The position numbers and the translations under genes are program-made. DNA of 32,639 nt from NCBI GenBank assembly GCA_003283875.1, contig QBXD01000012.1, forward strand, positions 1-32,639, read 5' to 3'. Below are positions 1 to 8,231 of the stretch, one piece after another; positions within the stretch are counted from its first letter, which is position 1; each line of letters starts with the position of its first letter. The DNA comes from SAR116 cluster bacterium AG-321-A13. Lineage in GTDB: Bacteria > Pseudomonadota > Alphaproteobacteria > Puniceispirillales > Marisalimonadaceae. A model generated the notes under the pieces. That model made no database searches. It worked only from the letters and a program-made list of their open reading frames with translations, and was not told the origin of the DNA.

Positions 1-810
1 TTTTGGGAGAGGTTCTTTGTCATAAACATCTAAAGCAGCACAAGAAATAACGCCATTGTTTAAAGCATTTATGAGATCATTTTCATCAACGATTGGTCCA
101 CGACTAGTATTTACTAGAATAGAACTCTTTTTCATTAATTTTAACTTGTTAAGGTCAATATATCCTTTAGTACGTTCAGACAACCTTGTATGAATAGTTA
201 ATATATCTGAAAGTTTGAACAAATCTTCGTCATTTACATATTCTATATTTAAATTATCACAATCTTCTCTATTTAAATTATGGCTCCATGCAATTACTCT
301 CATACCAAATGCCCTACCAAAATTAGCCACTTGTTTGCCTTGTTTTCCAAGTCCAAATATTCCTAGCGTGTTACCATTTAACCCTCTTCCAATAGTAGTT
401 TGCCATTTTCCATCTTTCATGTTTTGGATTTCGGTTTGTAATCCTCTCCAACTATTCATTATTAGCGCCCATGCTAATTCTGCAGTGCTGTGAATTTTTG
501 TCTCAGTACCACAATAAATTATTTTTTTTTTTTTCAAAGTTTCTGCATTGACAGAGGCATTCCACATTCCACTTGTAATAACGAGTTTTAAATTTGGAAG
601 TTTATTTATTAACTTTCCAGTAAGTGAGGTTCTTTCTCTCATCAAACACAAAACATCATATTCAAATAGTTGCTCTGACAAGTTAGTGTCATCTCCAATA
701 TATTTATTGAAAATTTTAAGTTCTACTTTCTCGCTAAGTTTTTCCCAATTAGCAAATTTATGAGTAACGTTTTGATAATCGTCTAAAACTGCTACCTTAA
801 TTTTTTTCAT
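1..810 (-). CDS. D-2-hydroxyacid dehydrogenase, NAD-binding (3' end cut by window edge)
   Basis: This is an open frame of 270 codons from ATG at 810 running off the left edge. It shows the D-isomer-specific 2-hydroxyacid dehydrogenase fold: a nucleotide-binding motif GLGKQG at residues 153-158, the catalytic-arginine motif NTSRG (N234, R237), and DVYDKEPLP carrying the catalytic Glu (E266). The catalytic His would lie past the edge. The family reduces 2-keto acids or oxidises D-2-hydroxy acids with NAD(P); the substrate cannot be told from sequence. It starts 3 bases after the stop of the FAD dehydrogenase upstream, so the two are probably co-transcribed and translationally coupled. An uninterrupted run of 13 A on the coding strand (522-534) encodes four lysines in frame. 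Confidence 0.9.
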   Translation of the reverse strand, partial: MKKIKVAVLDDYQNVTHKFANWEKLSEKVELKIFNKYIGDDTNLSEQLFEYDVLCLMRERTSLTGKLINKLPNLKLVITSGMWNASVNAETLKKKKIIYCGTETKIHSTAELAWALIMNSWRGLQTEIQNMKDGKWQTTIGRGLNGNTLGIFGLGKQGKQVANFGRAFGMRVIAWSHNLNREDCDNLNIEYVNDEDLFKLSDILTIHTRLSERTKGYIDLNKLKLMKKSSILVNTSRGPIVDENDLINALNNGVISCAALDVYDKEPLPK

Positions 811-813
811 TTC

Positions 814-2286
814 CTATACTTCTTGAACTGAGCCATATCCTGCTATTCTTCCAAAGACTGCACCAGATGTTAAACCAGACCCACCAGGGTAACCATTAAA
901 AAACACTCCACCAACTAATTCTCCACAAGCAAATAAACCATTTATTGGTTTGTCATTGAAATTTAACACTGATCCATTTTTATCTACTTTTAACCCACCA
1001 TATGTAAAAGTTATCCCACCAGTAACAGGAAAAGCTTTAAGTGGGCCTTTGTCTATTTTCTGTGCCCAGTTTGATTTTTCAATTTCAAGTCCATTTGTTG
1101 ATTTTCCATCAAGTATGGTGGGATCAAAAGAAGTATTAATGTCAACTGAATTATTAAACTCAATAATTGTTTTTTTTGTTTCTATTTTATCAATACCATC
1201 CATTTTTGTAATTAATTCATCAATGGTATCTGCCTCAACAAAATGGGCATCATGGAATGTATATTCATCATAAAGCAAGTCAAAGACTTTACTATCAAAA
1301 ATCTGCCAAGCAAAATGATCAGGCTGCTCTAAAACTTTTTTACCATACTGAGCATATGTATAGTTCCTAAAGTTTTTTCCCTCATCAAGAAATCTTTTAC
1401 CTTTTGCATTGACCATAATTCCTAGAAAATAGCATATCTTTCGATAATTTTTTCTTTCACTAGGTTCTAAATCTAAACCACCATAATTTTTCATGTGTAA
1501 GTCCATTGGAGTAGCATGGCATCCATTATATAAACCATGTTTTGATGCACCAATTTCTAGAGCCATCTTTAAGCCGTCTCCTGTATTGTGAGGAGTTCCT
1601 CTGACTTTTGCTTTTAGCCAATTGTCACCAATGTAAGATTTTCGGAGTTCGTCATTAGCCTCAAACCCACCAGATGCAAGAATAACAGAGTCAGCATTTA
1701 CTTTTTCTTGATTGACATAAATACCTATTACCTTTTCACCTTCATATATAAGATTTGTAACAGCACTTTCATAAAAAATTTTTCCACCTAATGACAAAAA
1801 TGCATCAAGCTCTTGATCAAACAATCCCACTCCTTCGTTTTCAGATGCTAAAGTTAAACCTCCCCAAAAAATATGTTTTCCATCTTTCAAAAAGCTTTGT
1901 CTTGAGTAAATGGGTTCAAACTTTACATTGTGTGAAGAGAGCCATTGAATTGTCTCTAAAGATTTAGAGACCAATATTTTTTGCTCATGACTTAATGGTC
2001 TACCATCGTTGAAATTTAATAGATCTGTCTCAAACTTTTCTTGCGTATAAGAACCAAAATCTGTGTGTTTAATTCTCTTGTCATTTGGATTTTCTAAAAG
2101 ACCCATTAATTGTTCACCACTTTCATAAGCAAATCGCATTGCTCCAGCTGTATATTTAGTATTACCTCCTGCCATTTTTTTATCTGCTTTTTCGTAAATA
2201 GTTACTTTTGCCCCTTTTTCTAAAGCAGCTATACCTGCAGACAAAGCAGCATTACCAGAACCAACAATTACAACTTTTTTCGACAT
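814..2286 (-). CDS. tcuA: FAD-dependent tricarballylate dehydrogenase-like protein (TcuA family)
   Basis: A 490-residue flavoprotein of the fumarate reductase/succinate dehydrogenase flavoprotein superfamily. The N-terminus has the FAD dinucleotide-binding motif GSGNAA at 9-14, followed by the GGN...TAGAMRFAY segment I associate with TcuA. The C-terminus has the FAD-binding ACGELVGG...GYPGGSGLTSGAV region. Known TcuA oxidises tricarballylate to cis-aconitate; other members act on related di- and tricarboxylates, so the substrate here is an inference. The ATG has AAGGA 9 bases upstream. The downstream partner is a D-2-hydroxyacid dehydrogenase and an EamA transporter is divergent; no TcuB (electron-transfer) or TcuC (transporter) gene is visible in the window. 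Confidence 0.75.
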   Translation of the reverse strand: MSKKVVIVGSGNAALSAGIAALEKGAKVTIYEKADKKMAGGNTKYTAGAMRFAYESGEQLMGLLENPNDKRIKHTDFGSYTQEKFETDLLNFNDGRPLSHEQKILVSKSLETIQWLSSHNVKFEPIYSRQSFLKDGKHIFWGGLTLASENEGVGLFDQELDAFLSLGGKIFYESAVTNLIYEGEKVIGIYVNQEKVNADSVILASGGFEANDELRKSYIGDNWLKAKVRGTPHNTGDGLKMALEIGASKHGLYNGCHATPMDLHMKNYGGLDLEPSERKNYRKICYFLGIMVNAKGKRFLDEGKNFRNYTYAQYGKKVLEQPDHFAWQIFDSKVFDLLYDEYTFHDAHFVEADTIDELITKMDGIDKIETKKTIIEFNNSVDINTSFDPTILDGKSTNGLEIEKSNWAQKIDKGPLKAFPVTGGITFTYGGLKVDKNGSVLNFNDKPINGLFACGELVGGVFFNGYPGGSGLTSGAVFGRIAGYGSVQEV

Positions 2287-2389
2287 GTAGCACTTTCCTT
2301 TTAACGGTGAAATGATTTATTAGATTGTTCAAACCATTGTTATTCTCTAAAGTTAATATTTTCAAGTTCAATTTATTATTTGGTCCTAA

Positions 2390-3304
2390 ATGTCTTCAAA
2401 CTTAATTGGTTCTTTAATTTGGATTATATTTATATTTTTGTCTTTATTTACTCACATGATAATCAAATCTTTATCAGGGGATGTAGATTTTATAATTACT
2501 TTATTTTCTAGGTTTGCATATTCATTACCTATTTTGTTTATTCTTGCTTATATAGGTAGAAAATCACTGTTGTTTCAAATCAACAATTGGAAAAATATTG
2601 CCTTACGTTCTTTTTTTGGCTTTGTTACCATGATAATGGTGTTCTCCTCATTACAACTAATACCTATTGGACTTACCACAGCACTTGCTCAGAGCTCTGC
2701 AATATATGTTACTCTCTTGTCTCCATTTGTTTTAGGGGAAAAAATTGGATTAATTAGATGGACCGCAGTTATAGCAGGCCTAATTGGAGTTTTTTTAATG
2801 ATTAATCCGATCAGCATTGTTAACGAAACATCAGATTTATCAGCATTTGGTGTTTACTTGGCGTTTGGAAGTGCCATAACTCATGCAGCACTTGCGCTGA
2901 TTTTAAGAAAAATTGGGAAAACGGAACACCCTGCGACTACAGCTCTTATTCATAATCTAGTCACTTCGATAGTTATCACATTAATTATTATCTTTTTTGG
3001 AACAAAATTTTATGGGAAAACTGGTGATTATGGAATAGAAATTCTTATAACTCCAAACAATATATTATATACTTTGATATCACTTGGAATTATAGGTTCG
3101 TTTGTACAGTATCTAATGGCTCAAAGTTATAAATATGCCGAAGCTACTATTTTGGTTACACTAAGGTATTTAGCAATACCCTTAGCAACAATTTTGGGGT
3201 ATATTATTTGGAATGAAATACCATCGTATAACCAAATTACAGGTGGGTTACTGGTTATTGGATCTTGTCTTTTGATTACTTATCGAGAATTTAAAAAGAA
3301 ATAA
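2390..3304 (+). CDS. EamA/DMT-superfamily membrane transporter
   Basis: A 304-residue, very hydrophobic protein with about ten membrane segments arranged as two EamA repeats, the usual size and layout of drug/metabolite transporters. The signature end of the first repeat, around SAIYVTLLSPFVLGEKIGLIRW, is clear, and the second repeat ends in the matching LAIPLATILGYIIWNEIP region. Such proteins export or import small metabolites across the inner membrane; the substrate is not predictable. It is divergent from the TcuA-like gene across 103 bases and convergent with the gamma-glutamyltransferase gene (1 base between stops). No clear Shine-Dalgarno precedes the ATG. Confidence 0.85.
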   Translation: MSSNLIGSLIWIIFIFLSLFTHMIIKSLSGDVDFIITLFSRFAYSLPILFILAYIGRKSLLFQINNWKNIALRSFFGFVTMIMVFSSLQLIPIGLTTALAQSSAIYVTLLSPFVLGEKIGLIRWTAVIAGLIGVFLMINPISIVNETSDLSAFGVYLAFGSAITHAALALILRKIGKTEHPATTALIHNLVTSIVITLIIIFFGTKFYGKTGDYGIEILITPNNILYTLISLGIIGSFVQYLMAQSYKYAEATILVTLRYLAIPLATILGYIIWNEIPSYNQITGGLLVIGSCLLITYREFKKK

Positions 3305-3305
3305 T

Positions 3306-4913
3306 TTAATATCCTATTGCAAGACCATCTTTTCGCCAATCACTTGCACCAATTAAAACATCTCTTCCTTCATCTATTAAAATGATTTGACCGCCACCTA
3401 TAGGAGGAACTGGATGATTTATTTTATGTCCTTTTGATTTCAATTCATCTATTACCTCTTTATCAAAACCATCCTCCAAATCCAAAAGATTATTATTAGG
3501 AAAAACACGAGGATAGTTTAGGGCAAGTTGTGGATTTAACCCAAAATCAATCATTTGAGACAAGACGTAGGCATGGCCTGCTGCTTGATATTGTCCACCC
3601 ATCACCCCAAATGATCCCAGAAGTTTATCTCCTTTTGATATCATTGCAGGTATTATCGTATGAAGAGGTCTTTTGTTGGGATTTAATTCATTTGGATGGC
3701 CTTCAATTGTATTAAAAGCTCTTCCTCTAGAATGAAAAAGAACTCCACTTTTAGAAGAGGTTATACCACTTCCAAAAGCATCAAAAAGGGAATTAATGAA
3801 TGAAATTAACATTCCATTCTTATCTCGGACCGTTAAATAGATAGTGTCCGGGTGGTCAGGAAAATAACTTTTATCATAAGTTTTTGTTTTATTCATATCT
3901 ATTATAGAGACATATTGATCAATAATTTCAGAATTCAAAAAATGATCAATTGATAATTTATTATAATCAGCATCAGCTAGATATAGATCTCTGAGAAAAT
4001 ACCCTATTTTTGTAGCTTCACAGAAAATATGTAAGTAATCTACTTGGGCGATTTTATTAAAATTAAACCTTTCAAGAATAGCTAATATAATTAATGCCAC
4101 TAAACCTTGACCGTTTGGAGGAGCTTCATGGATTTTTATATCTCTATAATTACCTTCAATGGGTTTTACCCATTCAGCAGCTGCATTACTAAAATCCTTT
4201 AAAGTATGGTTTCCACCAATTGAATTTAGCTTTGTAATTAAATCGCTTGCCACCCAACCATGATAAAATCCGTTAAAACCTTCTTCAGCTATTGTTATAA
4301 AAGTCTTAGATAAATTTTCATTTTTAAAATTATCCATAAATTCATAGGCAGTGCCATTCTTTAAGAATAAGTTAGATGTATCAATATCTAATGACAATTT
4401 TTTTAAGTTTTTTGACCAATCAAATGCCACCCTTTCATGCACTTTTATTCCTTGCTTGGCAAAATTAATTGCTGGTTCAAAAATTTCTTTCCATGGCATA
4501 TATCCATGTTCTTTATGTAACAAGCACCAACTTGCAACTGCACCAGGTATAGTTATGGCGTCAGGCATATCATAACTAATTACAGAAATATTTTTTTTAC
4601 GAAGAAAAGCTGCGCTTGCTTTCCCAGAAGATTTCCCAGATCCATTTAAAACCCTTATATTTGTAGTACCATCAACAGAAAGCATGGCGAAACAGTCACC
4701 GCCAACCCCAGTCATATGAGGTTCAGCAACACACAAAACAGCATTCATTGCCAATGCCGCATCAACCGCATTACCTCCGCTTTTTAAAATTTCTAAACCA
4801 ACTGATGATGCAATTGGGTGAGAAGATGCCAACATAGCATTTGAACTTAAAACATTTGAGCTACCAAAGCTAGAAAAGTGTCTTTTATTAAAATTGCTAA
4901 ATAGTTTACTCAA
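3306..4913 (-). CDS. ggt: Gamma-glutamyltransferase-family Ntn hydrolase
   Basis: A 535-residue protein with the GGT N-terminal signature (MLASSHPIASSVGLEILKSG, GNAVDAALA) and GVGGDCF. The family is made as a precursor that cleaves itself before a Thr, which becomes the nucleophile; here the region D-T-I-Y-L-T-V-R-D aligns with the G-T-T-H-L-S-V-V-D type motif and puts the nucleophile at T357. No signal peptide is seen, unlike the periplasmic E. coli enzyme, so it is probably cytoplasmic. Non-GGT relatives with amidohydrolase or acylase activity exist, so the substrate is open. The start is TTG with GGAG 10 bases upstream; the first internal ATG (residue 27) has no ribosome site and would trim right up to the conserved domain. 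It follows alaC by 53 bases on the same strand. Confidence 0.85.
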   Translation of the reverse strand: MSKLFSNFNKRHFSSFGSSNVLSSNAMLASSHPIASSVGLEILKSGGNAVDAALAMNAVLCVAEPHMTGVGGDCFAMLSVDGTTNIRVLNGSGKSSGKASAAFLRKKNISVISYDMPDAITIPGAVASWCLLHKEHGYMPWKEIFEPAINFAKQGIKVHERVAFDWSKNLKKLSLDIDTSNLFLKNGTAYEFMDNFKNENLSKTFITIAEEGFNGFYHGWVASDLITKLNSIGGNHTLKDFSNAAAEWVKPIEGNYRDIKIHEAPPNGQGLVALIILAILERFNFNKIAQVDYLHIFCEATKIGYFLRDLYLADADYNKLSIDHFLNSEIIDQYVSIIDMNKTKTYDKSYFPDHPDTIYLTVRDKNGMLISFINSLFDAFGSGITSSKSGVLFHSRGRAFNTIEGHPNELNPNKRPLHTIIPAMISKGDKLLGSFGVMGGQYQAAGHAYVLSQMIDFGLNPQLALNYPRVFPNNNLLDLEDGFDKEVIDELKSKGHKINHPVPPIGGGQIILIDEGRDVLIGASDWRKDGLAIGY

Positions 4914-4937
4914 GGTAAATTTTCTCCAAACGTAAAG

Positions 4938-4949
4938 TTAAGATCTTAA
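4938..4949. repeat. 12-base perfect palindrome between alaC and ggt
   Basis: TTAAGATCTTAA reads the same on both strands and sits in the 53-base gap between the alaC stop and the ggt TTG start, just upstream of the GGAG ribosome site. It could be an operator or a chance AT-rich palindrome; it is too weak to be a terminator. Confidence 0.3.
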
Positions 4950-4966
4950 TTTCTAGGTTCTTTTTA

Positions 4967-6154
4967 TTATAATAATAATTTTTTAATGTTTTTTGCTGCT
5001 TGTTTGATCCGCTGTTCATTTTCAACCAAACCTACCCTAACAAATCCCTCTCCATACTCACCAAACGCCACACCTGGAGCCACAGCAACATCGGCTTTTA
5101 ACATTAATTCTTTTGCAAATTCTAATGACCCGCTATTTTTATATTTTTCTGGTAAGGGTGCCCAAGCAAACATACTTGCTTGGGGACTAGGAATCATCCA
5201 TCCAGATCGAGCCATAGATTCAATTAATACATCTCTTCTTTTTTGGTAAATGTTCCTTATTTCTTTAACACAATCTTGTGGACCGTTAAGTGCCGCAGTA
5301 GCTGCAACCTGAACAGGTGTAAAAGCTCCATAGTCCAAATAAGATTTGATCCTAGTAAGAGCATTGATTAACTTTACATTTCCTACAGCAAACCCAATTC
5401 TCCAACCAGCCATGGCATATGTTTTAGACGTAGAAGTAAATTCGACTGCTATTTCCTTTGCCCTAGGTATTTGTAGAATTGAGGGAGGTAGAAAGTCATC
5501 ATAGTATATTTCTGCGTAAGCAAGATCAGATAAAATATAAACGTTATATTTTAAAGCAATTTTGACAACCTCTTCATAGAAGTCTAATGAGGCAACTTGC
5601 GCTGTCGGATTGGATGGGAATGATATTATTAATGCTACTGGAGCTGGTACACTATCTTTAATCGATTTTTCTAATCTCTCTAAATATAAATTTGGATTGA
5701 ATGTACCTTCATCCATTGCAGGCAAGTGTCTTAAAGAGGCTCCTGCAATAATAAAACCATATGGGTGTATTGGATAAGAAGGATTGGGAGATAATATTAT
5801 GTCACCTGGTGAAGTTATTGCCTGGGCAAGATTTGCTAAACCTTCCTTTGAACCTAAAGTAACAATAACTTCATTATCCGGATTTAAATCAACGTTGAAA
5901 CGTCTTTTGTAATAGGCTGCTTGTGCTTTTCTTAAACCTGGTATGCCTCTACTGGAGGAATATCTACCTGTTCCTGGCTTCTCTACAGTTTCCTTTAATT
6001 TTTCTCTAATATGTTTTGGGGTAGGCATATCAGGGTTGCCCATACCAAAATCAATAATGTCTTTGCCTTTAGCTCTTAGATCCGCTTTAAGTCTATTAAC
6101 TTCTTCAAACACATAAGGTGGCAATCTCTTTATTCTATCAAACTCATCACTCAT
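4967..6154 (-). CDS. alaC: Alanine/diaminopimelate-type aminotransferase, AlaC-like
   Basis: A 395-residue class I/II PLP aminotransferase. The N-terminus (RIKRLPPYVFEEVNRLK, IIDFGMGNPDMPTP) closely follows the E. coli AlaC pattern (glutamate-pyruvate aminotransferase). The PLP lysine is K244 in TSTSKTYAMAGWRIGF, and the PLP-contacting SDLAYAEIYYD and the C-terminal arginine region GFVRVGLVENEQR are present. In the cell it would interconvert pyruvate and alanine with glutamate as donor; related proteins are LL-diaminopimelate or aspartate aminotransferases, so specificity is inferred. The ATG has AGGA about 7 bases upstream. The ggt-family gene follows on the same strand. Confidence 0.85.
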   Translation of the reverse strand: MSDEFDRIKRLPPYVFEEVNRLKADLRAKGKDIIDFGMGNPDMPTPKHIREKLKETVEKPGTGRYSSSRGIPGLRKAQAAYYKRRFNVDLNPDNEVIVTLGSKEGLANLAQAITSPGDIILSPNPSYPIHPYGFIIAGASLRHLPAMDEGTFNPNLYLERLEKSIKDSVPAPVALIISFPSNPTAQVASLDFYEEVVKIALKYNVYILSDLAYAEIYYDDFLPPSILQIPRAKEIAVEFTSTSKTYAMAGWRIGFAVGNVKLINALTRIKSYLDYGAFTPVQVAATAALNGPQDCVKEIRNIYQKRRDVLIESMARSGWMIPSPQASMFAWAPLPEKYKNSGSLEFAKELMLKADVAVAPGVAFGEYGEGFVRVGLVENEQRIKQAAKNIKKLLL

Positions 6155-6268
6155 TATTGATCCTAATTAAAATTTGAATATTTTTATTAATATTATCTTT
6201 TCAAATTTCTTATTTTTAGTTTAAATATTTGTATTATTTAGGTCTAATATGTTTATTTTAAGGTATCA

Positions 6269-6667
6269 ATGCGTTTTTTTATTAAAAGTATTTTTTTTGT
6301 TTTAGGTATATCAATTATTGGATTAATGTTGTGGTTTGGTATGCCCAACATACAAACTGCTTTTAAGAAAGTAGAAGTGATATCAGTTGCTATTACTCTA
6401 AGCAATAAATGCTCTGTTGATGATGATAGTTTTGTAGTTGCTGTGCCAGGCACAGATATAGTGGTTCCCTTCAAAAAAGGAATAGCAAGATTAAGACTTA
6501 AATCTGATAGAAAAGTTCAACTTCAATCAAATCCAAAATATGAAGCTGTTCGATATACTGGCATCCATGTTCCTGTTGAGTCAAAGATGATTTTAGAAGC
6601 AGATTGTTCTACATCACCAAGACTAAAAGGTATATTTGGGTCAATGAAAAACCAATTTAAAAACTAA
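6269..6667 (+). CDS. Small membrane-anchored protein of unknown function
   Basis: I do not recognise this 132-residue protein. Residues 7-24 form one hydrophobic segment after a basic start (MRFFIK), read as an N-in signal anchor, leaving about 105 residues outside the membrane. The exported part has two cysteines (C48, C113) that could form a disulfide, a beta-rich look, and a basic C-terminus. AAGG lies a few bases before the ATG. It ends 10 bases before the amidase gene, whose ribosome site overlaps the end of this one, so the two are probably one transcript. Reality as a gene rests on the ribosome site, membrane anchor and lack of a competing frame. Confidence 0.7.
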   Translation: MRFFIKSIFFVLGISIIGLMLWFGMPNIQTAFKKVEVISVAITLSNKCSVDDDSFVVAVPGTDIVVPFKKGIARLRLKSDRKVQLQSNPKYEAVRYTGIHVPVESKMILEADCSTSPRLKGIFGSMKNQFKN

Positions 6668-6677
6668 GGAGATCTGA

Positions 6678-8099
6678 ATGAACAATTACAAAGAAACTTT
6701 GCCAGATGATCCTCTTATCAAAAGTAACATTGATGAAATAGGAAAACAATTAAGAGATGGTTCTCTAACTTGCTTTAAATTAACTTCAATATATTATGTA
6801 AGAATAAACATTTTAAATCCAAAACTTAATGCATATATATATCTCAATGAAGATAAGGCTTTATCTTGGGCAGAAGGAATTGATAAGTTATTTTCTAACG
6901 GTGTTGATCTAGGCCCACTAATGGGCATCCCAATTGCCATAAAAGATATTTGTTCTGTAAATGGAATGCCAACAACTAACGGCTCTAACATAATTAGTGA
7001 CGATATAACAGGCCCAGAAGGATCTTTAGTCAAAAGATTAAAGTCTCTTGGTTGCATAATTTTAGGTAAAACTCATACTGTTGAGTTTGCTTTGGGAGCA
7101 ACTGGATTAAATAAATATAAAGGCACACCAAGAAATCCTTGGGACAAGAATGTACATAGGATGCCTGGAGGTTCAAGTAGTGGCTCAGCCGTGGCAGTTG
7201 CTTCAGGTTTAGCTGCCTTTGCTATTGGGACAGATACTGGTGGTTCTGTAAGGATACCTGCTTCACTCAATGGTATTGTTGGATTAAAAACAACCAAAAA
7301 CAGATGGGCAACTGACGGTATTTTTCCTCTTTCTCCTACTTTAGATACACCAGGTCCTATTGCTCGTGATGTTAAGGACACGAAATTAATATTTGATACG
7401 TTTAATGGCAATTCAGATAATGCTCTAAAGCCTATTCAAATTAAAAATATGTCTTTTGGAAAACTCAAGGAACCATTTACAACAAATTTGGATCCTCAAG
7501 TAATGGAAGCTTATGAAAATATTTGTGACGAGCTAAAAAAACTTGGTGCAAAAATTGAAGAAATCATAATTCCAGAGGCTAATGAAAAAGCTTCGTTATT
7601 TCCTAAAATTGTTGGATCTGAAATCATAAGTGCGTTTGGTATTGATCGCTTCAAAGAAAATGTTGATGAAATGGACCCTATAACTGGAAATAGAGCTAAA
7701 TTAGGCCTTAACGTTCATTCTTTTGAATATATTACAGCTAAGCAAAGAGTTAGTGAATTAGAGGTTATAGTTAATCAATATTTTATGAAATATGATGCAC
7801 TTTTGTCTCCAACTACCGTTATGCAAGCATTAGACGTGAATAAAGCAGAAATTGGTAAGGAATTACATGAAAGAAGTCTTTTAGCGTCAGCTAATACCCA
7901 ACCTGTAAATATTTTTGGAATATGTGCTATTACTTACCCAATACAAAAATTTGCTATAAATCAAAATCAAGATATTCTTCCGATTGGTTTACAAATTATT
8001 TGTAATAAAAATGAAGACGAAAAAGCAGTTGAAATTGCTTTATCTTTAGAAAAACACTTTGGTGAGCCTGAACTTCCTAATGTAAACAAATTTTTATAA
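6678..8099 (+). CDS. Amidase-signature enzyme (GatA-like)
   Basis: A 473-residue amidase-signature hydrolase. The Ser-cisSer-Lys triad is in place: K89 in MGIPIAIKD, cis-Ser S166 in GGSSSGSAVAVASG, and nucleophile S190 in GTDTGGSVRIPAS. Members hydrolyse amide bonds; GatA does so inside the tRNA amidotransferase complex, but there is no gatB or gatC here, so a stand-alone amidase is more likely. The substrate is unknown. AAGGAG lies 7-8 bases before the ATG, the best ribosome site in this part of the window. It is preceded by the small anchored protein and followed by 132 bases without a gene before the ABC cassette. Confidence 0.85.
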   Translation: MNNYKETLPDDPLIKSNIDEIGKQLRDGSLTCFKLTSIYYVRINILNPKLNAYIYLNEDKALSWAEGIDKLFSNGVDLGPLMGIPIAIKDICSVNGMPTTNGSNIISDDITGPEGSLVKRLKSLGCIILGKTHTVEFALGATGLNKYKGTPRNPWDKNVHRMPGGSSSGSAVAVASGLAAFAIGTDTGGSVRIPASLNGIVGLKTTKNRWATDGIFPLSPTLDTPGPIARDVKDTKLIFDTFNGNSDNALKPIQIKNMSFGKLKEPFTTNLDPQVMEAYENICDELKKLGAKIEEIIIPEANEKASLFPKIVGSEIISAFGIDRFKENVDEMDPITGNRAKLGLNVHSFEYITAKQRVSELEVIVNQYFMKYDALLSPTTVMQALDVNKAEIGKELHERSLLASANTQPVNIFGICAITYPIQKFAINQNQDILPIGLQIICNKNEDEKAVEIALSLEKHFGEPELPNVNKFL

Positions 8100-8120
8100 T
8101 GTTTATTTTTAAAAAATAGA

Positions 8121-8130
8121 GTATTAATAC
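8121..8130. repeat. 10-base palindrome between amidase and ABC cassette
   Basis: GTATTAATAC lies 21 bases after the amidase stop in the 132-base gap before the ABC ATPase. The flanks are almost pure A/T and give no strong hairpin, so it is a possible protein-binding site and not a convincing terminator. Nothing else is seen in the gap apart from the ATPase ribosome site. Confidence 0.2.
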
Positions 8131-8231
8131 CAAAAATTTTATTTTAGATCTTGAATTTTATTATTTCAAAAATTAATTATTCATTATCTTTAATAAATCT
8201 ATTCTTAAATTTTGCCGGGGGATATTAATTA

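Noticed and set aside
4966..4980. AT-only symmetrical repeat around the alaC stop codon
   Set aside because: TTATTATAATAATAA is low complexity and overlaps the last codons of alaC; such sequences are common by chance at this base composition.
6678..8099. Calling the amidase GatA of the tRNA amidotransferase
   Set aside because: The signature alone is shared by all amidases, and gatB and gatC are not nearby.
8100..8231. Terminator after the amidase
   Set aside because: The only symmetry is a 10-base AT-rich palindrome with no GC stem; runs of T are expected by chance here.
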